A DNA stretch of 64,000 bases from Gilliamella sp. WF3-4. Its GTDB lineage: Bacteria > Pseudomonadota > Gammaproteobacteria > Enterobacterales > Orbaceae. The stretch covers positions 1-64,000 of the forward strand of contig NZ_LZGW01000037.1 in assembly GCF_001690275.1 (NCBI RefSeq), in the 5' to 3' direction. Of this stretch, positions 16,863-29,097 are shown in pieces; the stretch's first letter is position 1, and each line of letters begins with the position of its first letter. The notes under the pieces are model-generated. The model had not been told where the DNA came from, made no database searches, and worked only from the letters and a program-made list of their open reading frames with translations. Both the position numbers and the translations under genes were made by a program.

Positions 16863-17771
16863 ATGCTTTGGTTTAAAAATGCCATAATTTATCAACTCAA
16901 TAGTGACACGCTACTTAATAAAGATGCGATAGAAAAAGCCTTAAAGTCTCACCCTTTTACCCCCTGCGGTAATTTAGATACCACAAAGATGGGATGGGTT
17001 TCGCCTTATCATGATAATAATCAAGATGATTTGCTTGTCGATATGCAAGGGCATTTATTATTACGTATCAAAAAAGAAACTAAAATATTACCAGCTCCCG
17101 TCATCAAACAAGCGCTATTAGAAAAAATTGATAAACAAGAGCAAGCACTAAGTAGAAAGCTCAGTAAAAATGAAAAAGCCACTTTAAAAGACGAAGTTAT
17201 GATTGATTTGATGCCAAGAGCATTTAGTAAATATAATCACTATTGGCTATGGATCGATACGCACAATAAACGCATTATTGTTGATTGTAGTAGCTTTAAA
17301 CAAGCTGAAGATATTTTAGCAATTTTACGCAAAGAGCTTGGTTCACTAGCATTAACGCCATTGTCTATTGACAAACCACTTGAACAAATCATGACCACAT
17401 GGGTTAAAGAAAATCTGAATTTTCCACCATTTGTATTAGGTGATCAAGCCGAACTTAAAGATCCTCTTGAAGGTAATGGGATTATTAGTTGTAAAAATCA
17501 AGATATCACTAGTGATGAAATGCGCATCCATTTTGATTTAGGGAAATGGATAACTAAGATTAAAATTATTGATGAAAGAGGCATAAGCTTTATCATTAAT
17601 AGCGATTTAACATTTAAACGAATTAAATTTGATGCTATTATTTTAGACGAAAATGAAGATATAGGATCAGATGAATTTGATAAAAAGCTGGAAGCAGACT
17701 TTTTTATTATGGCTAATACCTTAGCCAATACAATTAATGACTTTTACCTGACAATTAACAAAATTATTTGA
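16863..17771 (+). CDS. rdgC: Recombination-associated protein RdgC
   Basis: RdgC is a nucleoid-associated ring-forming DNA-binding protein that limits RecA activity. Length is 302 residues against 303 in E. coli. The N-terminus MLWFKNAIIYQL, the block GNLDTTKMGWVSPY and the C-terminal INKII tail align with the family. The ATG has AGGAAA about 10 bases upstream. It is monocistronic, with the ompA gene about 190 bases downstream. Confidence 0.95.
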   Translation: MLWFKNAIIYQLNSDTLLNKDAIEKALKSHPFTPCGNLDTTKMGWVSPYHDNNQDDLLVDMQGHLLLRIKKETKILPAPVIKQALLEKIDKQEQALSRKLSKNEKATLKDEVMIDLMPRAFSKYNHYWLWIDTHNKRIIVDCSSFKQAEDILAILRKELGSLALTPLSIDKPLEQIMTTWVKENLNFPPFVLGDQAELKDPLEGNGIISCKNQDITSDEMRIHFDLGKWITKIKIIDERGISFIINSDLTFKRIKFDAIILDENEDIGSDEFDKKLEADFFIMANTLANTINDFYLTINKII

Positions 17772-17964
17772 TAAAACTATTTAAAAATTTTCATATCATG
17801 ATGGCAATAAATATAGCTTTGCCCATTATCTATGCTATACTAGCGTCAGATTATGTGTAGCATAATTATATAAAAATAAGTAATTGTTCTTTTTATTTGA
17901 AGTAAATTTTAAGCAACAAAAAACTAAACATCGTCTATAACAACATATAAGTTGAGGCAATAAA

Positions 17965-19056
17965 ATGAAAAAAACAACCCTAGCTCTAGCAATCGCAGTT
18001 GCAAGTTTAACAACCACTGCAGCTAACGCAGCATACGAAGACAACACTTTTTATACAGGTGCTAAATTAGGTTGGTCAGAGCTTTATCGATTAGATGCAA
18101 ATAAAGTTCGTGGCTTTGATAAAGATGAAGTTGGTATTAAGACTGGAGAACGTAGCAATGTTGCTGGCGGTGCTTTTCTTGGTTACCAAGCAAACCCTTA
18201 TTTAGCCGTTGAATTAGGCTATGACTGGTTAGGATCTGCTAAATATAAAAGAAAGTGGAACGACGATAAAACTAAGGCTGGTAATAGCAAAGTATCTGCT
18301 CAGGGTGTATCTTTGACAGGTAAATTAAGCTATCCAATCGTTGACGGTTTTGATATCTATGGTCGTGCAGGTGGGATGGTAACTATAGCTAAATGGAAAA
18401 ATGGTGGCGATACGAGAGAAGTGTATGGCCACGGTGGTACAAAAAATCATCTATCTCCAGTTTACGCATTAGGTGTTGATTATCGTTTTGCGGAAGACTT
18501 CTCTACTCGTTTAGAATACCAATATGTTCAACATATTCGCACTAAGACTGACGCATCTCCAGATGCTGGTACTGTAACCTTAGGTATTACTTACCGTTTA
18601 GGTGCACCAGCTGTTCCAGCACCAGTTGAATTAAAAACTGAAGTAAACCGTTATGTGTTAAATGAAGATGTACTATTTGCTTATGCAAAAGCTGACTTAA
18701 AAGCTGAAGGTCGTCAAGCATTAGACAACTTACTTACAAATCTAGTTAAGATCAAACCAACTGAAAGTGCTATCGTAGTAATTGGTCATACTGACCGTAT
18801 TGGTTCAGTTAGCTACAACCAAAAACTATCAGAACAACGCGCTAATTCAGTAATGAAATACTTAGTTGCCAATGGCGTGCCTTCTCACGTTATTAGTGCA
18901 CGAGGTATGGGTAAATCTCAACCAGTTACTGGCACTAAATGTAATGCACTTCGTGGTGCTAGCTTAAAAGCTTGTTTAGCTCCAGATCGCCGTGTTGAAA
19001 TTGAAGTTAAAGCACTTAACGAACAAGAAGTTGAAGTAATTAAATCAACAAAATAA
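17965..19056 (+). CDS. ompA: Outer membrane protein A
   Basis: It is a major outer-membrane protein. A signal peptide ending ANA (about residue 22) is followed by an eight-strand beta-barrel of about 190 residues, a Pro/Ala hinge (GAPAVPAPVE) and a C-terminal OmpA-like peptidoglycan-binding domain with the diagnostic IGHTDRIGSVSYNQKLSEQRA stretch (position about 270-290) and the Asp/Arg pair that binds diaminopimelate. Two Cys near the C-terminus match the disulfide in enteric OmpA. The ribosome site is GAGG before the ATG. A strong terminator follows. Confidence 0.95.
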   Translation: MKKTTLALAIAVASLTTTAANAAYEDNTFYTGAKLGWSELYRLDANKVRGFDKDEVGIKTGERSNVAGGAFLGYQANPYLAVELGYDWLGSAKYKRKWNDDKTKAGNSKVSAQGVSLTGKLSYPIVDGFDIYGRAGGMVTIAKWKNGGDTREVYGHGGTKNHLSPVYALGVDYRFAEDFSTRLEYQYVQHIRTKTDASPDAGTVTLGITYRLGAPAVPAPVELKTEVNRYVLNEDVLFAYAKADLKAEGRQALDNLLTNLVKIKPTESAIVVIGHTDRIGSVSYNQKLSEQRANSVMKYLVANGVPSHVISARGMGKSQPVTGTKCNALRGASLKACLAPDRRVEIEVKALNEQEVEVIKSTK

Positions 19057-19080
19057 TCTTTGTTTCTTAACTTATTGATT

Positions 19081-19108
19081 AAAACCCAGTTAAAAACTGG
19101 GTTTTTTT
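19081..19108 (+). terminator. Rho-independent terminator of ompA
   Basis: The 10-bp stem AAAACCCAGT/ACTGGGTTTT closes a 5-base loop and runs into a stretch of seven T, 24 bases after the ompA stop. Confidence 0.92.
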
Positions 19109-19159
19109 ATCTATCTTTTTTGTTAACAACTAAATTATATATCACCTTAGAACTACAAA

Positions 19160-19168
19160 TTATCCACA
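19160..19168 (+). promoter_or_regulatory. Consensus DnaA box upstream of dnaA
   Basis: TTATCCACA is a perfect R1-type DnaA box, 55 bases before the dnaA start. A single box in this position fits DnaA autoregulation. I see no box cluster or AT-rich 13-mers that would make this the origin. Confidence 0.8.
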
Positions 19169-19223
19169 AAAAAGATTATAATGCTTTACGATATTGTTAG
19201 TAAGAAAAGTTGAAGGAGTTGCC

Positions 19224-20582
19224 GTGCCTACCGCTATTTGGCAAGATTGCCTTTCGCAATTACAAGAAGAAATCCCTACAACGGAATTCAATTTATGGAT
19301 TCGCCCGTTGCAAGCGGAAATGGTCGATAATAAACTCTATATTTATGCGCCAAATAGGTTTGTCCTAGATTGGGTAAAAAATAAATATTTACCCACCATT
19401 AGCCAATTATTAAATAAACTTTTTAATGATGATTCTCTAAAATTATTTCTTGAAGTTGGCTCAACCATATCCACTGATAAAAAAGCCCAAAGTAGCCAAC
19501 GTAAAGCAGATGTTGTGCCTGCTTGGAAAACAACAAAGGAAACAAAGAATAATCATGTCTACCATTCAGGTATAAACCATAAACATACTTTCGATAGCTT
19601 TGTTGAAGGTAAATCAAACCAGCTTGCAGTGGCCGCGGCCAAACAAGTCGCTGAAAATCCAGGCAAAGCTTATAACCCTTTGTTTTTATACGGTTCTACT
19701 GGTTTAGGTAAAACGCACTTATTACATGCAGTGGGTAATCAAATAATGGTAGAAAAAAACAATGCCAAAGTTGTCTATATGCATTCTGAACGATTTGTGC
19801 AAGATATGGTCAAAGCATTGCAAAATAATGCGATTGAAGAGTTTAAAAATTATTATCGCTCAGTCGATGCATTACTTATTGATGATATCCAATTTTTTGC
19901 AAATAAAGAGCGATCTCAAGAAGAATTTTTTCACACGTTTAACTCTTTATTAGAAGGCAACCAACAAATTATCTTAACCTCTGATCGTTATCCAAAAGAA
20001 ATTAATGGCGTTGAAGATCGCTTAAAATCACGTTTTGGTTGGGGGCTAACCATCGCAATAGAACCGCCTGAGCTTGAAACTCGGGTCGCAATTTTAATGA
20101 AAAAAGCAGAAGAAAATAAAATAAAATTGCCCGAAGAAGTCGCTTTTTTTATTGCTAAACGATTACGTTCCAATGTTCGTGAGTTAGAAGGGGCGCTTAA
20201 CCGAGTCATCGCTAATGCTAATTTTACGGGGAAAGCTATTACCATTGATTTTGTTAAAGATGCCTTAAAAGATTTGCTAGCTTTACAAGAAAAACTGGTT
20301 ACTATTGAAAATATACAAAAGACGGTTGCTGAATATTATAAAATTAAAGTATCAGATTTACTTTCTAAACGCCGTTCTCGTTCTGTTGCAAGACCAAGGC
20401 AGGTCGCTATGGCGCTTGCAAAAGAGCTTACTAATAAAAGCCTGCCTGAAATCGGTGATGGCTTTGGTGGCAGAGATCACACAACGGTATTGCATGCATG
20501 TAGAAAGATTGCAGAATTAAAAGAAGAAAGTAATAATATAAAAGAAGATTACTCCAATTTAATTCGAACTTTATCAACTTAA
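19224..20582 (+). CDS. dnaA: Chromosomal replication initiator DnaA
   Basis: DnaA binds DnaA boxes and opens the origin. Domain I ([25 protein letters not shown]), domain III AAA+ with Walker [12 protein letters not shown] and Walker [10 protein letters not shown], and domain IV with the box-recognising [15 protein letters not shown] are all present. The open frame extends to a TTG at 19194, but GTG 19224 (MPTAIWQ) has AAGGAG at the right distance and aligns with the MSLSLWQ start of E. coli DnaA, giving 452 residues. It leads a dnaA-dnaN-recF-gyrB block with short spacers. Confidence 0.98.
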   Translation: MPTAIWQDCLSQLQEEIPTTEFNLWIRPLQAEMVDNKLYIYAPNRFVLDWVKNKYLPTISQLLNKLFNDDSLKLFLEVGSTISTDKKAQSSQRKADVVPAWKTTKETKNNHVYHSGINHKHTFDSFVEGKSNQLAVAAAKQVAENPGKAYNPLFLYGSTGLGKTHLLHAVGNQIMVEKNNAKVVYMHSERFVQDMVKALQNNAIEEFKNYYRSVDALLIDDIQFFANKERSQEEFFHTFNSLLEGNQQIILTSDRYPKEINGVEDRLKSRFGWGLTIAIEPPELETRVAILMKKAEENKIKLPEEVAFFIAKRLRSNVRELEGALNRVIANANFTGKAITIDFVKDALKDLLALQEKLVTIENIQKTVAEYYKIKVSDLLSKRRSRSVARPRQVAMALAKELTNKSLPEIGDGFGGRDHTTVLHACRKIAELKEESNNIKEDYSNLIRTLST

Positions 20583-20597
20583 CAAAGAATCAATACT

Positions 20598-21701
20598 ATG
20601 AAATTTATTATCGATCGTGAAAAACTGATTAAACCATTGCAGCTTGTCAGTGCACCTTTGAGTAGTCGCCCAACACTACCAATTTTGGGAAATTTATTAT
20701 TGCAAGTAAGTGATAACACACTATCAATGACTGGGACAGATCTTGAAATAGAGATGATATCTCATTTACCATTGATTGAGGCAAGCGAACCAGGTGCAAC
20801 AACTGTGCCGGCTAGAAAGTTTCTTGATATCTGCCGAAACTTACCCAATGATGCTCAAATTTCGATAAGCGTTGATGATAACCGATTGGTGATTCAATCT
20901 GGTCGTAGCAAGTTCTCTTTATCTACTTTACCTGCTAGCGATTTTCCTAATTTAGAAAACTGGCAAAGTGATATTGATCTTTCCGTTCCACAAAAAACCA
21001 TAAAACGGCTAATTGATGCTGTTCAATTTTCTATGGCTAACCAAGATGTAAGATATTACTTAAATGGTATGTTATTTGAAATTGAAGATGGATTATTAAA
21101 ATCAGTTGCAACAGATGGTCATCGACTAGCCGTATGTGCCCAGCCAATTGAACAGAATATTAAAACGGCTTACTCTGTCATTTTGCCAAGAAAAGGGGTT
21201 CTTGAACTTGCCAAATTAGTAAGTGATAACGACGAATTAATCACTATGCAAATTGGTAATAATAATTTGCGTGTTAACCTTGGAGACTTCACTTTCACAT
21301 CAAAACTGATTGATGGTAGATTCCCCGATTACAAACGCGTATTACCACGCAATCCCGATAAACCACTTGAAGTATCCTGTGATGAGCTTAGAAACGCCTT
21401 ATCACGTGTTGCGATCTTATCTAATGAAAAATTCCGTGGAATTAGGCTTCATGTCCATAACAATCAAATAAAAATTACGGCCAATAACCCCGAACAAGAA
21501 GAAGCAGAAGAAGTCATTGACGTCAAATATGCATCATCAGAGCTTGAAATTGGCTTTAATGTAACCTATTTACTTGATATATTAAACACATTGAAATGTG
21601 ATAGCGTACAACTGTTATTAACTGATGCAACATCCAGTGTACAAATTGAAGATATTAATAATCAATCCGCCACTTATGTTGTTATGCCAATGCGCTTATA
21701 A
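20598..21701 (+). CDS. dnaN: DNA polymerase III sliding clamp (beta subunit)
   Basis: It forms the dimeric ring that holds Pol III on DNA. At 367 residues it matches E. coli DnaN (366). The starting block MKFIIDREKLIKPLQ, the ATDGHRLAVC stretch and the C-terminal YVVMPMRL are conserved landmarks of the three-domain clamp. It is spaced 15 bases after dnaA, so they are probably cotranscribed. Confidence 0.98.
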   Translation: MKFIIDREKLIKPLQLVSAPLSSRPTLPILGNLLLQVSDNTLSMTGTDLEIEMISHLPLIEASEPGATTVPARKFLDICRNLPNDAQISISVDDNRLVIQSGRSKFSLSTLPASDFPNLENWQSDIDLSVPQKTIKRLIDAVQFSMANQDVRYYLNGMLFEIEDGLLKSVATDGHRLAVCAQPIEQNIKTAYSVILPRKGVLELAKLVSDNDELITMQIGNNNLRVNLGDFTFTSKLIDGRFPDYKRVLPRNPDKPLEVSCDELRNALSRVAILSNEKFRGIRLHVHNNQIKITANNPEQEEAEEVIDVKYASSELEIGFNVTYLLDILNTLKCDSVQLLLTDATSSVQIEDINNQSATYVVMPMRL

Positions 21702-21717
21702 TCAACCCCATCTAACC

Positions 21718-21735
21718 TTCCGGCTTCGGCCGGAA
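21718..21735 (+). terminator. UUCG-tetraloop hairpin between dnaN and recF
   Basis: TTCCGGC-TTCG-GCCGGAA forms a 7-bp stem closed by a C(UUCG)G tetraloop, which is exceptionally stable in RNA. It stands out in an AT-rich region. No T-run follows, so it is more likely an RNA-processing, stabilising or partial attenuation element than a full terminator. Confidence 0.55.
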
Positions 21736-21747
21736 TAATATAAGCAT

Positions 21748-22821
21748 ATGACTCTTTCAAAAATCCAAGTTCATCATTTCCGTAATATTGATTATGCACA
21801 ACTGTCTTTATCGCCGCACTTTAACTTTATTGTTGGTGATAATGGAAGTGGGAAAACTAGCTTGCTTGAAGCTATTTACATGCTTGGCCACGGGCGTGCA
21901 TTTAGACATACACAATCCAATCGAATTATCCAACACGAACAACCTGAACTTGTGTTATTTAGTGAAATAAAAAATACCAACCAACAGGTTCATTCAATTG
22001 GTCTTGCAAAATCACGTAATAGCAATAATAAAATTAAAATAGATGGTGATGAGGGCTTTCGATTAACTGATTTAGCCAAATTATTACCCATTCAATTAAT
22101 CACACCAGAAGGATTTGATTTATTGACAGGGGGCCCCAAATATCGTCGTGCATTTATTGATTGGGGATGCTTCCATCATTACCCTGAATTTGTTTATTTA
22201 TGGAACAATTTAAAACGGCTATTTAAACAGCGAAATGCATTATTAAAGCAATCCCAGAATTATAATCAATTATTACATTGGGATAAACAAATCGTACCCA
22301 TTGCTGAAAAGATTAGCAACATTAGGGCAAATTATTCGCAACAAATTTTTCCTGAAATCATTCAAACTTGCCTGGATTTTTTACCTGAATATCACCTTAG
22401 TTGCCACTATTATCAAGGTTGGGAACATGACACTGATTATGCTGAAATATTAAACAAACACTACGAGCGAGACAAGCTGCTTAACTATACATCAGTAGGG
22501 CCACATAAAGCTGATATTCGGTTACGTGTCAGCAATATTCCTGTTGAAGACTTATTATCCCGCGGTCAATTAAAGTTATTAATGTGTGCTTTACGTTTAG
22601 CTCAAGGTGAATATTATTCAAAGCAAAATACTCAAGCTTGTGTTTACCTAATTGATGATTTTGCCTCTGAATTAGATAACCATAAACGAGAGTTATTAGC
22701 CAAACGGTTAAAATTAGCCAATTCGCAAGTATTTATTACCGCGGTTAACCAAGAACAAATTACCCATATGATCGATGAAAATGATAAGATTTTTTACATA
22801 AAATCTGGTATAATTTCGTAA
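21748..22821 (+). CDS. recF: DNA replication/repair protein RecF
   Basis: It is an SMC-like ATPase that loads RecA at single-strand gaps. Walker A GDNGSGKTSLLEA is at about residues 30-42, the signature motif is LLSRGQLKLL, and Walker B is VYLIDDFASELD near the C-terminus. Length 357 matches E. coli RecF. It starts 46 bases after dnaN behind the UUCG hairpin and precedes gyrB. Confidence 0.97.
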   Translation: MTLSKIQVHHFRNIDYAQLSLSPHFNFIVGDNGSGKTSLLEAIYMLGHGRAFRHTQSNRIIQHEQPELVLFSEIKNTNQQVHSIGLAKSRNSNNKIKIDGDEGFRLTDLAKLLPIQLITPEGFDLLTGGPKYRRAFIDWGCFHHYPEFVYLWNNLKRLFKQRNALLKQSQNYNQLLHWDKQIVPIAEKISNIRANYSQQIFPEIIQTCLDFLPEYHLSCHYYQGWEHDTDYAEILNKHYERDKLLNYTSVGPHKADIRLRVSNIPVEDLLSRGQLKLLMCALRLAQGEYYSKQNTQACVYLIDDFASELDNHKRELLAKRLKLANSQVFITAVNQEQITHMIDENDKIFYIKSGIIS

Positions 22822-22851
22822 ATTTATAGAATGATATAAACAATCAATTAA

Positions 22852-25275
<2,424 letters not shown>

Positions 25276-25611
25276 AGGTCACGCTATTTTAATATACAAC
25301 ATAAAAGACTAGGCACCCAACCTAGTCTTTTATTGATTAAAACAAGAGAAATAACAAATTGAATTAACAAGTTATAAAGAAAAACAGAATCTTGTTAAAA
25401 ATTTTTAATTAGGTATGCGTTTCAGTATAGAATTCTTTTTGATCCTTTTAGCTTTATATTGAAACGACGCTTATTGTTGTTGATTAACATTAATAATAAG
25501 CACGTTATTCTTCAATATTATCATTGCGTTTTTCTCCATTTTAAGTTGAGGCAACTTCTTTAATGCTTAGCCTTAATTAGCTGATAATCCTGCTTGTCAA
25601 GCTAATTATCA
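25276..25611. other. Gene-free gap between gyrB and adhesin-like gene
   Basis: Apart from the gyrB terminator, this 336-base convergent gap contains only an inverted repeat (TAATTAGCT 25574-25582 with AGCTAATTA 25600-25608) just after the stop of the minus-strand gene, and a short AAGTTG/CAACTT hairpin at 25543-25557. I see no gene or RNA. Confidence 0.6.
25302..25332. terminator. Terminator after gyrB
   Basis: A 12-bp perfect stem (left arm 25302-25313, right arm 25321-25332, core AGACTAGG/CCTAGTCT) closes a 7-base loop and has T/A-rich ends on both strands, so it can serve either direction. Confidence 0.88.
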
Positions 25612-27099
25612 TCACGGATAGATACACAACCCATTGTTGTGACTGTAAGGATAACTTCCATCAGCAGCACCAGAAGTTGAATCGATACGAAATCTCCATC
25701 CTCCATAGGGATCACTCGTCCAGAACCAAGCATTTACAATACCAGCACCTTTATAATGGGTTATATCCCCCCACTCAGAGAAAAATCCAGCACCGATTTG
25801 ACGCTGATAATGATGGCCACTTGATGCTGGCGTGGCACCAACTAAACTTCGGCAGTAAATAGTTTCGTTTGCTCCTGAGCAGACCGCATTAGTAAGATCT
25901 TTTGCTTGTGGAAGACGATAACCTAAACTAGCACACCAATTTTCAGTTTCGATGTTGGTTGCTGACCTTTCACCACGGCTGACAAACCACTTCTGTAACA
26001 CAAACCCATATTTTATCACTGCTGCACCGCTACTATCATAACCAACTAACTCAAAAGTTTTTGGTAAGGCTGGTGTGTAAATTCGAGCTGGGTTTGCCTC
26101 CTTTATTTGATCATCAGTTGCCACAGGACCTGTTAGCAAAACTCGCACACGGGTGCCATTCGCATTGGGTGTCATAATAGCCGTTATTCCCTCATCGGTA
26201 ATGGAAGGCCAAGTCAATTGGGTACCTTCCGATATATCTAAATCAAAATATAGGCCATTTGCGCCCGTGGTTGGGAAGTTAAGGTTATATGATGTCGGTA
26301 TTATAGATTGAGGAAGAAAGCCCCTGTTTGGCTGCCAAATATTAGCTGGACCAGCAAATTTCCACCCATTAAAGCCTGGTTCATTATTTCCGCCAAGCCT
26401 CAAATTAGGCTTAGCATAAAGAACGGCTGGTGATGATTTTGGAATGATGTAGTAAGTCACTGTGCCAGCGTTAAAAGTACTACGATTAGGTACACCATAC
26501 TGGGTACTTAAACTACTATTTGTATTACTTAACACTACTTTATAAGGCGCTCTAGCAATATCTAAAGTATCAGCGCGACCAACTACCTGATTATTTTTAT
26601 CTGTAATATTAACGGTTAAGCTACCCATAGCCGTTACGCCATTAACCTCCTGCCCATCACCATCATCATCACCCCAATAATAATAAGGCGCATCAATAAG
26701 TGCTTTTAACTCTATCGTATCAGTTGTTGATGGTACTAACATGCCAACATCAGCAAAAGTCTCTCCAACACGAGGAAGTACGATTGGGTTTGTTGCTGAA
26801 GTATTAGTAATTGGAGTAATGGTAGTGCCATCTGATAAGGTAATAGCTAATAAATCTTCTGTATTTATCACTTTTGTTTTACCGTTATTAAACGTTAAAT
26901 AAGGCGCACTACCTTGAATCGTGTTTGTTGTGGTAGCTGATAATGCCTGAGAATCGAACGAAAACGGCAATAGCAATAACAGGGATAATGTTATAGGGAA
27001 TTTTACTAATATTAATGAAGTGAACGAGAAAACCTGTCTACAATAGTGATTTAATAGATTTAAAACATAAAGCTGCTGCATTCTATCGCGGTAATGCAC
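25612..27099 (-). CDS. Exported adhesin-like protein with DUF823/invasin-type C-terminal domain
   Basis: It is a 495-residue protein with a long N-terminal signal sequence (hydrophobic core about 33-48, cleavage near ALSA). The body is beta-rich and Ser/Thr/Asn-rich. The C-terminal 140 residues (KYGFVLQKWFVSRG, NWCASLGYRLPQAKDLTN, VNAWFWTSDPYGG, NNGLCIYP) resemble the terminal adhesion domain of intimin/invasin-like proteins of enteric bacteria, with paired Cys. No beta-barrel or Ig-like repeats precede it, so how it would be anchored is unclear. GTG 27099 is chosen because AGGAAAGGAG lies just upstream. It lies alone between two gene-free gaps. Confidence 0.6.
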   Translation of the reverse strand: MHYRDRMQQLYVLNLLNHYCRQVFSFTSLILVKFPITLSLLLLLPFSFDSQALSATTTNTIQGSAPYLTFNNGKTKVINTEDLLAITLSDGTTITPITNTSATNPIVLPRVGETFADVGMLVPSTTDTIELKALIDAPYYYWGDDDGDGQEVNGVTAMGSLTVNITDKNNQVVGRADTLDIARAPYKVVLSNTNSSLSTQYGVPNRSTFNAGTVTYYIIPKSSPAVLYAKPNLRLGGNNEPGFNGWKFAGPANIWQPNRGFLPQSIIPTSYNLNFPTTGANGLYFDLDISEGTQLTWPSITDEGITAIMTPNANGTRVRVLLTGPVATDDQIKEANPARIYTPALPKTFELVGYDSSGAAVIKYGFVLQKWFVSRGERSATNIETENWCASLGYRLPQAKDLTNAVCSGANETIYCRSLVGATPASSGHHYQRQIGAGFFSEWGDITHYKGAGIVNAWFWTSDPYGGWRFRIDSTSGAADGSYPYSHNNGLCIYP

Positions 27100-27526
27100 A
27101 AAATACTCCTTTCCTCAATTACTTATCTGTTTTATTTAACTCTGTTATAACTTTTGGCTAGTAAAATAAGTTAAATTAATTTGTTATCACCTGAATTATA
27201 ACGTTTGAAAAAAAATTGACCACTTTTGCGATTAAAATATTTGTAAGGATTTGTTAAGAATGGTTCCGCATAAAAAATTAAATGACTAATGAACAAATAG
27301 TATTAGCCAATATTTATGCTTTTTGAATAATTTGGAACAAACACGAAGTGTACCGAATGAATAGCTGACAAAACTAAATATTAAACGCTAAATCAAGTTG
27401 TGAAAATTTTTACTTAGATCTTGTGATAACGCTTAATAATTTATAAATAAAAAATAGATGATAGCATAATTATCAATAATCTATATCAATAAATTAGCTA
27501 ATAAATCCACTATTTTTTGTGTTTTT
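27100..27526. other. AT-rich gene-free stretch
   Basis: This 427-base stretch separates the end of the srf/VWA cluster from the adhesin-like gene, both on the minus strand. It probably holds the adhesin promoter. I see no ORF, tRNA or convincing hairpin, only poly-A/T and AATTAT-type low complexity. Confidence 0.6.
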
Positions 27527-28978
27527 TTATTGACATACTGGTCTATTAATTTTCAAATTTGAAACCGCTTTATTCATCTGTTTGATCATATCTTTTGGAC
27601 TTTGAGCAATGTAAACTTTGCCACCAGTGACATTAGCAATACAGTCTATTTTGTGTTCACCGGCAATATCAACGATATTAATTTTTAACCTAGGCTTTTG
27701 CGTAGCAATATAATTCGCTAAGGTGCAAATGTTATTTTTTGTACAATTATCTTCGCCGTCACTAATAATAAGTATATAGTCATCACGTTTTACACCATCT
27801 AACATTTTGCTGGCTTTTTCTAGCCCGTTATATAAAGGTGTCCCTCCCCCTCCTGCTGCAGTTGGTGTTAATTTTTTAATTTTACGCTTTAGTGTTCCTC
27901 GGTTAGCATAATTATAAAATGGCGAAACATATGCTGCTGGGCAATTTGTTAGTGTCACAAGCGAGATATCAATGTTCGGTTGTATCTTATCAATGCTTGA
28001 TGTAGCCACACTCTTACTACTTGATAAACGAGTTGGTAAGCGCGTCATTCGCTTTTCGTATTGGATTCTTTCCTGCTCGGACATATTCCTATAACCATAA
28101 GTCAAATATTGAAAATATTGCTCCACTTCTGATGGCGATTCATTCAATGTCACCGTCATGGATAATGAATTATCAAACACAATTGCCATTTTAGATGGAT
28201 TAGGATCTTTATTCATCTCTTCTTTGGTTATACAGTTAGGTGGATTTTTTACCTTTGGTGCTGGCTCAGGTACAGGCACTGTCTCTGGTTTAGGCTCAGA
28301 TGTTACAATTGGCGCAGGCTCTGATGTCGGCAAAAGATCTTGTGGTTCAACAACTGGCTCTGTTTTAGGTTCTACTTGTTTTGTTTCAACAGATGATGAA
28401 ATAACTGGCGCTGGCTGCTGAGGGGCAACTGCCCTTTCTTTATCAAAGGGGTAAAATAAATACCAAAGGAAACTAGACAAACCAAGCAGTAATAAAGCTA
28501 AAAGTAAAAAATGCCACCAACGCCAAAATGGTTTAGGCACAATAACAGGAGCCGGTGCGGGCATAACAGGCTCTTCAAAGGCATTAATAATAACAGGATC
28601 TTCATTTATAACATAAATCTGATTACCTAAACTCTTAATTCTTGGAAGCCAAAACGAAATTAAACGCTGATCTTCATCGCTTAAGATCATCAATTTAACA
28701 GCTTGTTCAATATCATTAATACGTGTTTGTAATGTCTTAGCTATTTGATTTTTATGTGATTCATTAGCAATACTATCAAGTAAAACAGGTTGACCTTCAA
28801 GATTAGTATACCAGCCAATATATTTATTGTTATCAATTAACTTTGGTGTTGCTAAAATTGAAAACGTACGATCAGTTAAATGTGACTTTAGTAATAGTAG
28901 TAAGGATTTATATTGGTTTAGTAGAGAAATCTTCTCTGAATTATTATGTTCAAAGACAGTTCTAGTTATTCGTTGCAT
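27527..28978 (-). CDS. VWA-domain membrane protein, copy 1 (most divergent)
   Basis: It is 483 residues long. An N-terminal cytoplasmic module (1-140) ends with the motif IYVINEDPVIINAF and resembles the N-terminus of SrfA. A single Trp-rich transmembrane helix follows (about 152-177), then a Pro/Glu linker, then a von Willebrand A domain with MIDAS residues in FDNSLSM (D269), the Thr in GGGTPLYNG and the Asp in ISDGEDNC. Five Cys suggest disulfides on the outer face. It is the last gene of the srf cluster and a tandem paralogue of the next two genes, with lower identity and a longer linker. Its function is unknown; VWA domains mediate metal-dependent protein binding. Confidence 0.8.
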   Translation of the reverse strand: MQRITRTVFEHNNSEKISLLNQYKSLLLLLKSHLTDRTFSILATPKLIDNNKYIGWYTNLEGQPVLLDSIANESHKNQIAKTLQTRINDIEQAVKLMILSDEDQRLISFWLPRIKSLGNQIYVINEDPVIINAFEEPVMPAPAPVIVPKPFWRWWHFLLLALLLLGLSSFLWYLFYPFDKERAVAPQQPAPVISSSVETKQVEPKTEPVVEPQDLLPTSEPAPIVTSEPKPETVPVPEPAPKVKNPPNCITKEEMNKDPNPSKMAIVFDNSLSMTVTLNESPSEVEQYFQYLTYGYRNMSEQERIQYEKRMTRLPTRLSSSKSVATSSIDKIQPNIDISLVTLTNCPAAYVSPFYNYANRGTLKRKIKKLTPTAAGGGGTPLYNGLEKASKMLDGVKRDDYILIISDGEDNCTKNNICTLANYIATQKPRLKINIVDIAGEHKIDCIANVTGGKVYIAQSPKDMIKQMNKAVSNLKINRPVCQ

Positions 28979-29097
28979 TACTAATTTAATCCCTTACATT
29001 TTACCTTTACACTAAAGCTACATTAATTTTAAAACATGCTCATAAGCAGAAATACAATTAATGCTATATGCATTTATATAATATTATTTCAACATAA

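Noticed and set aside
19057-19223. Possible oriC upstream of dnaA
   Set aside because: Only one perfect DnaA box is present in 167 bases, with no cluster of boxes or repeated AT-rich 13-mers; autoregulation explains it.
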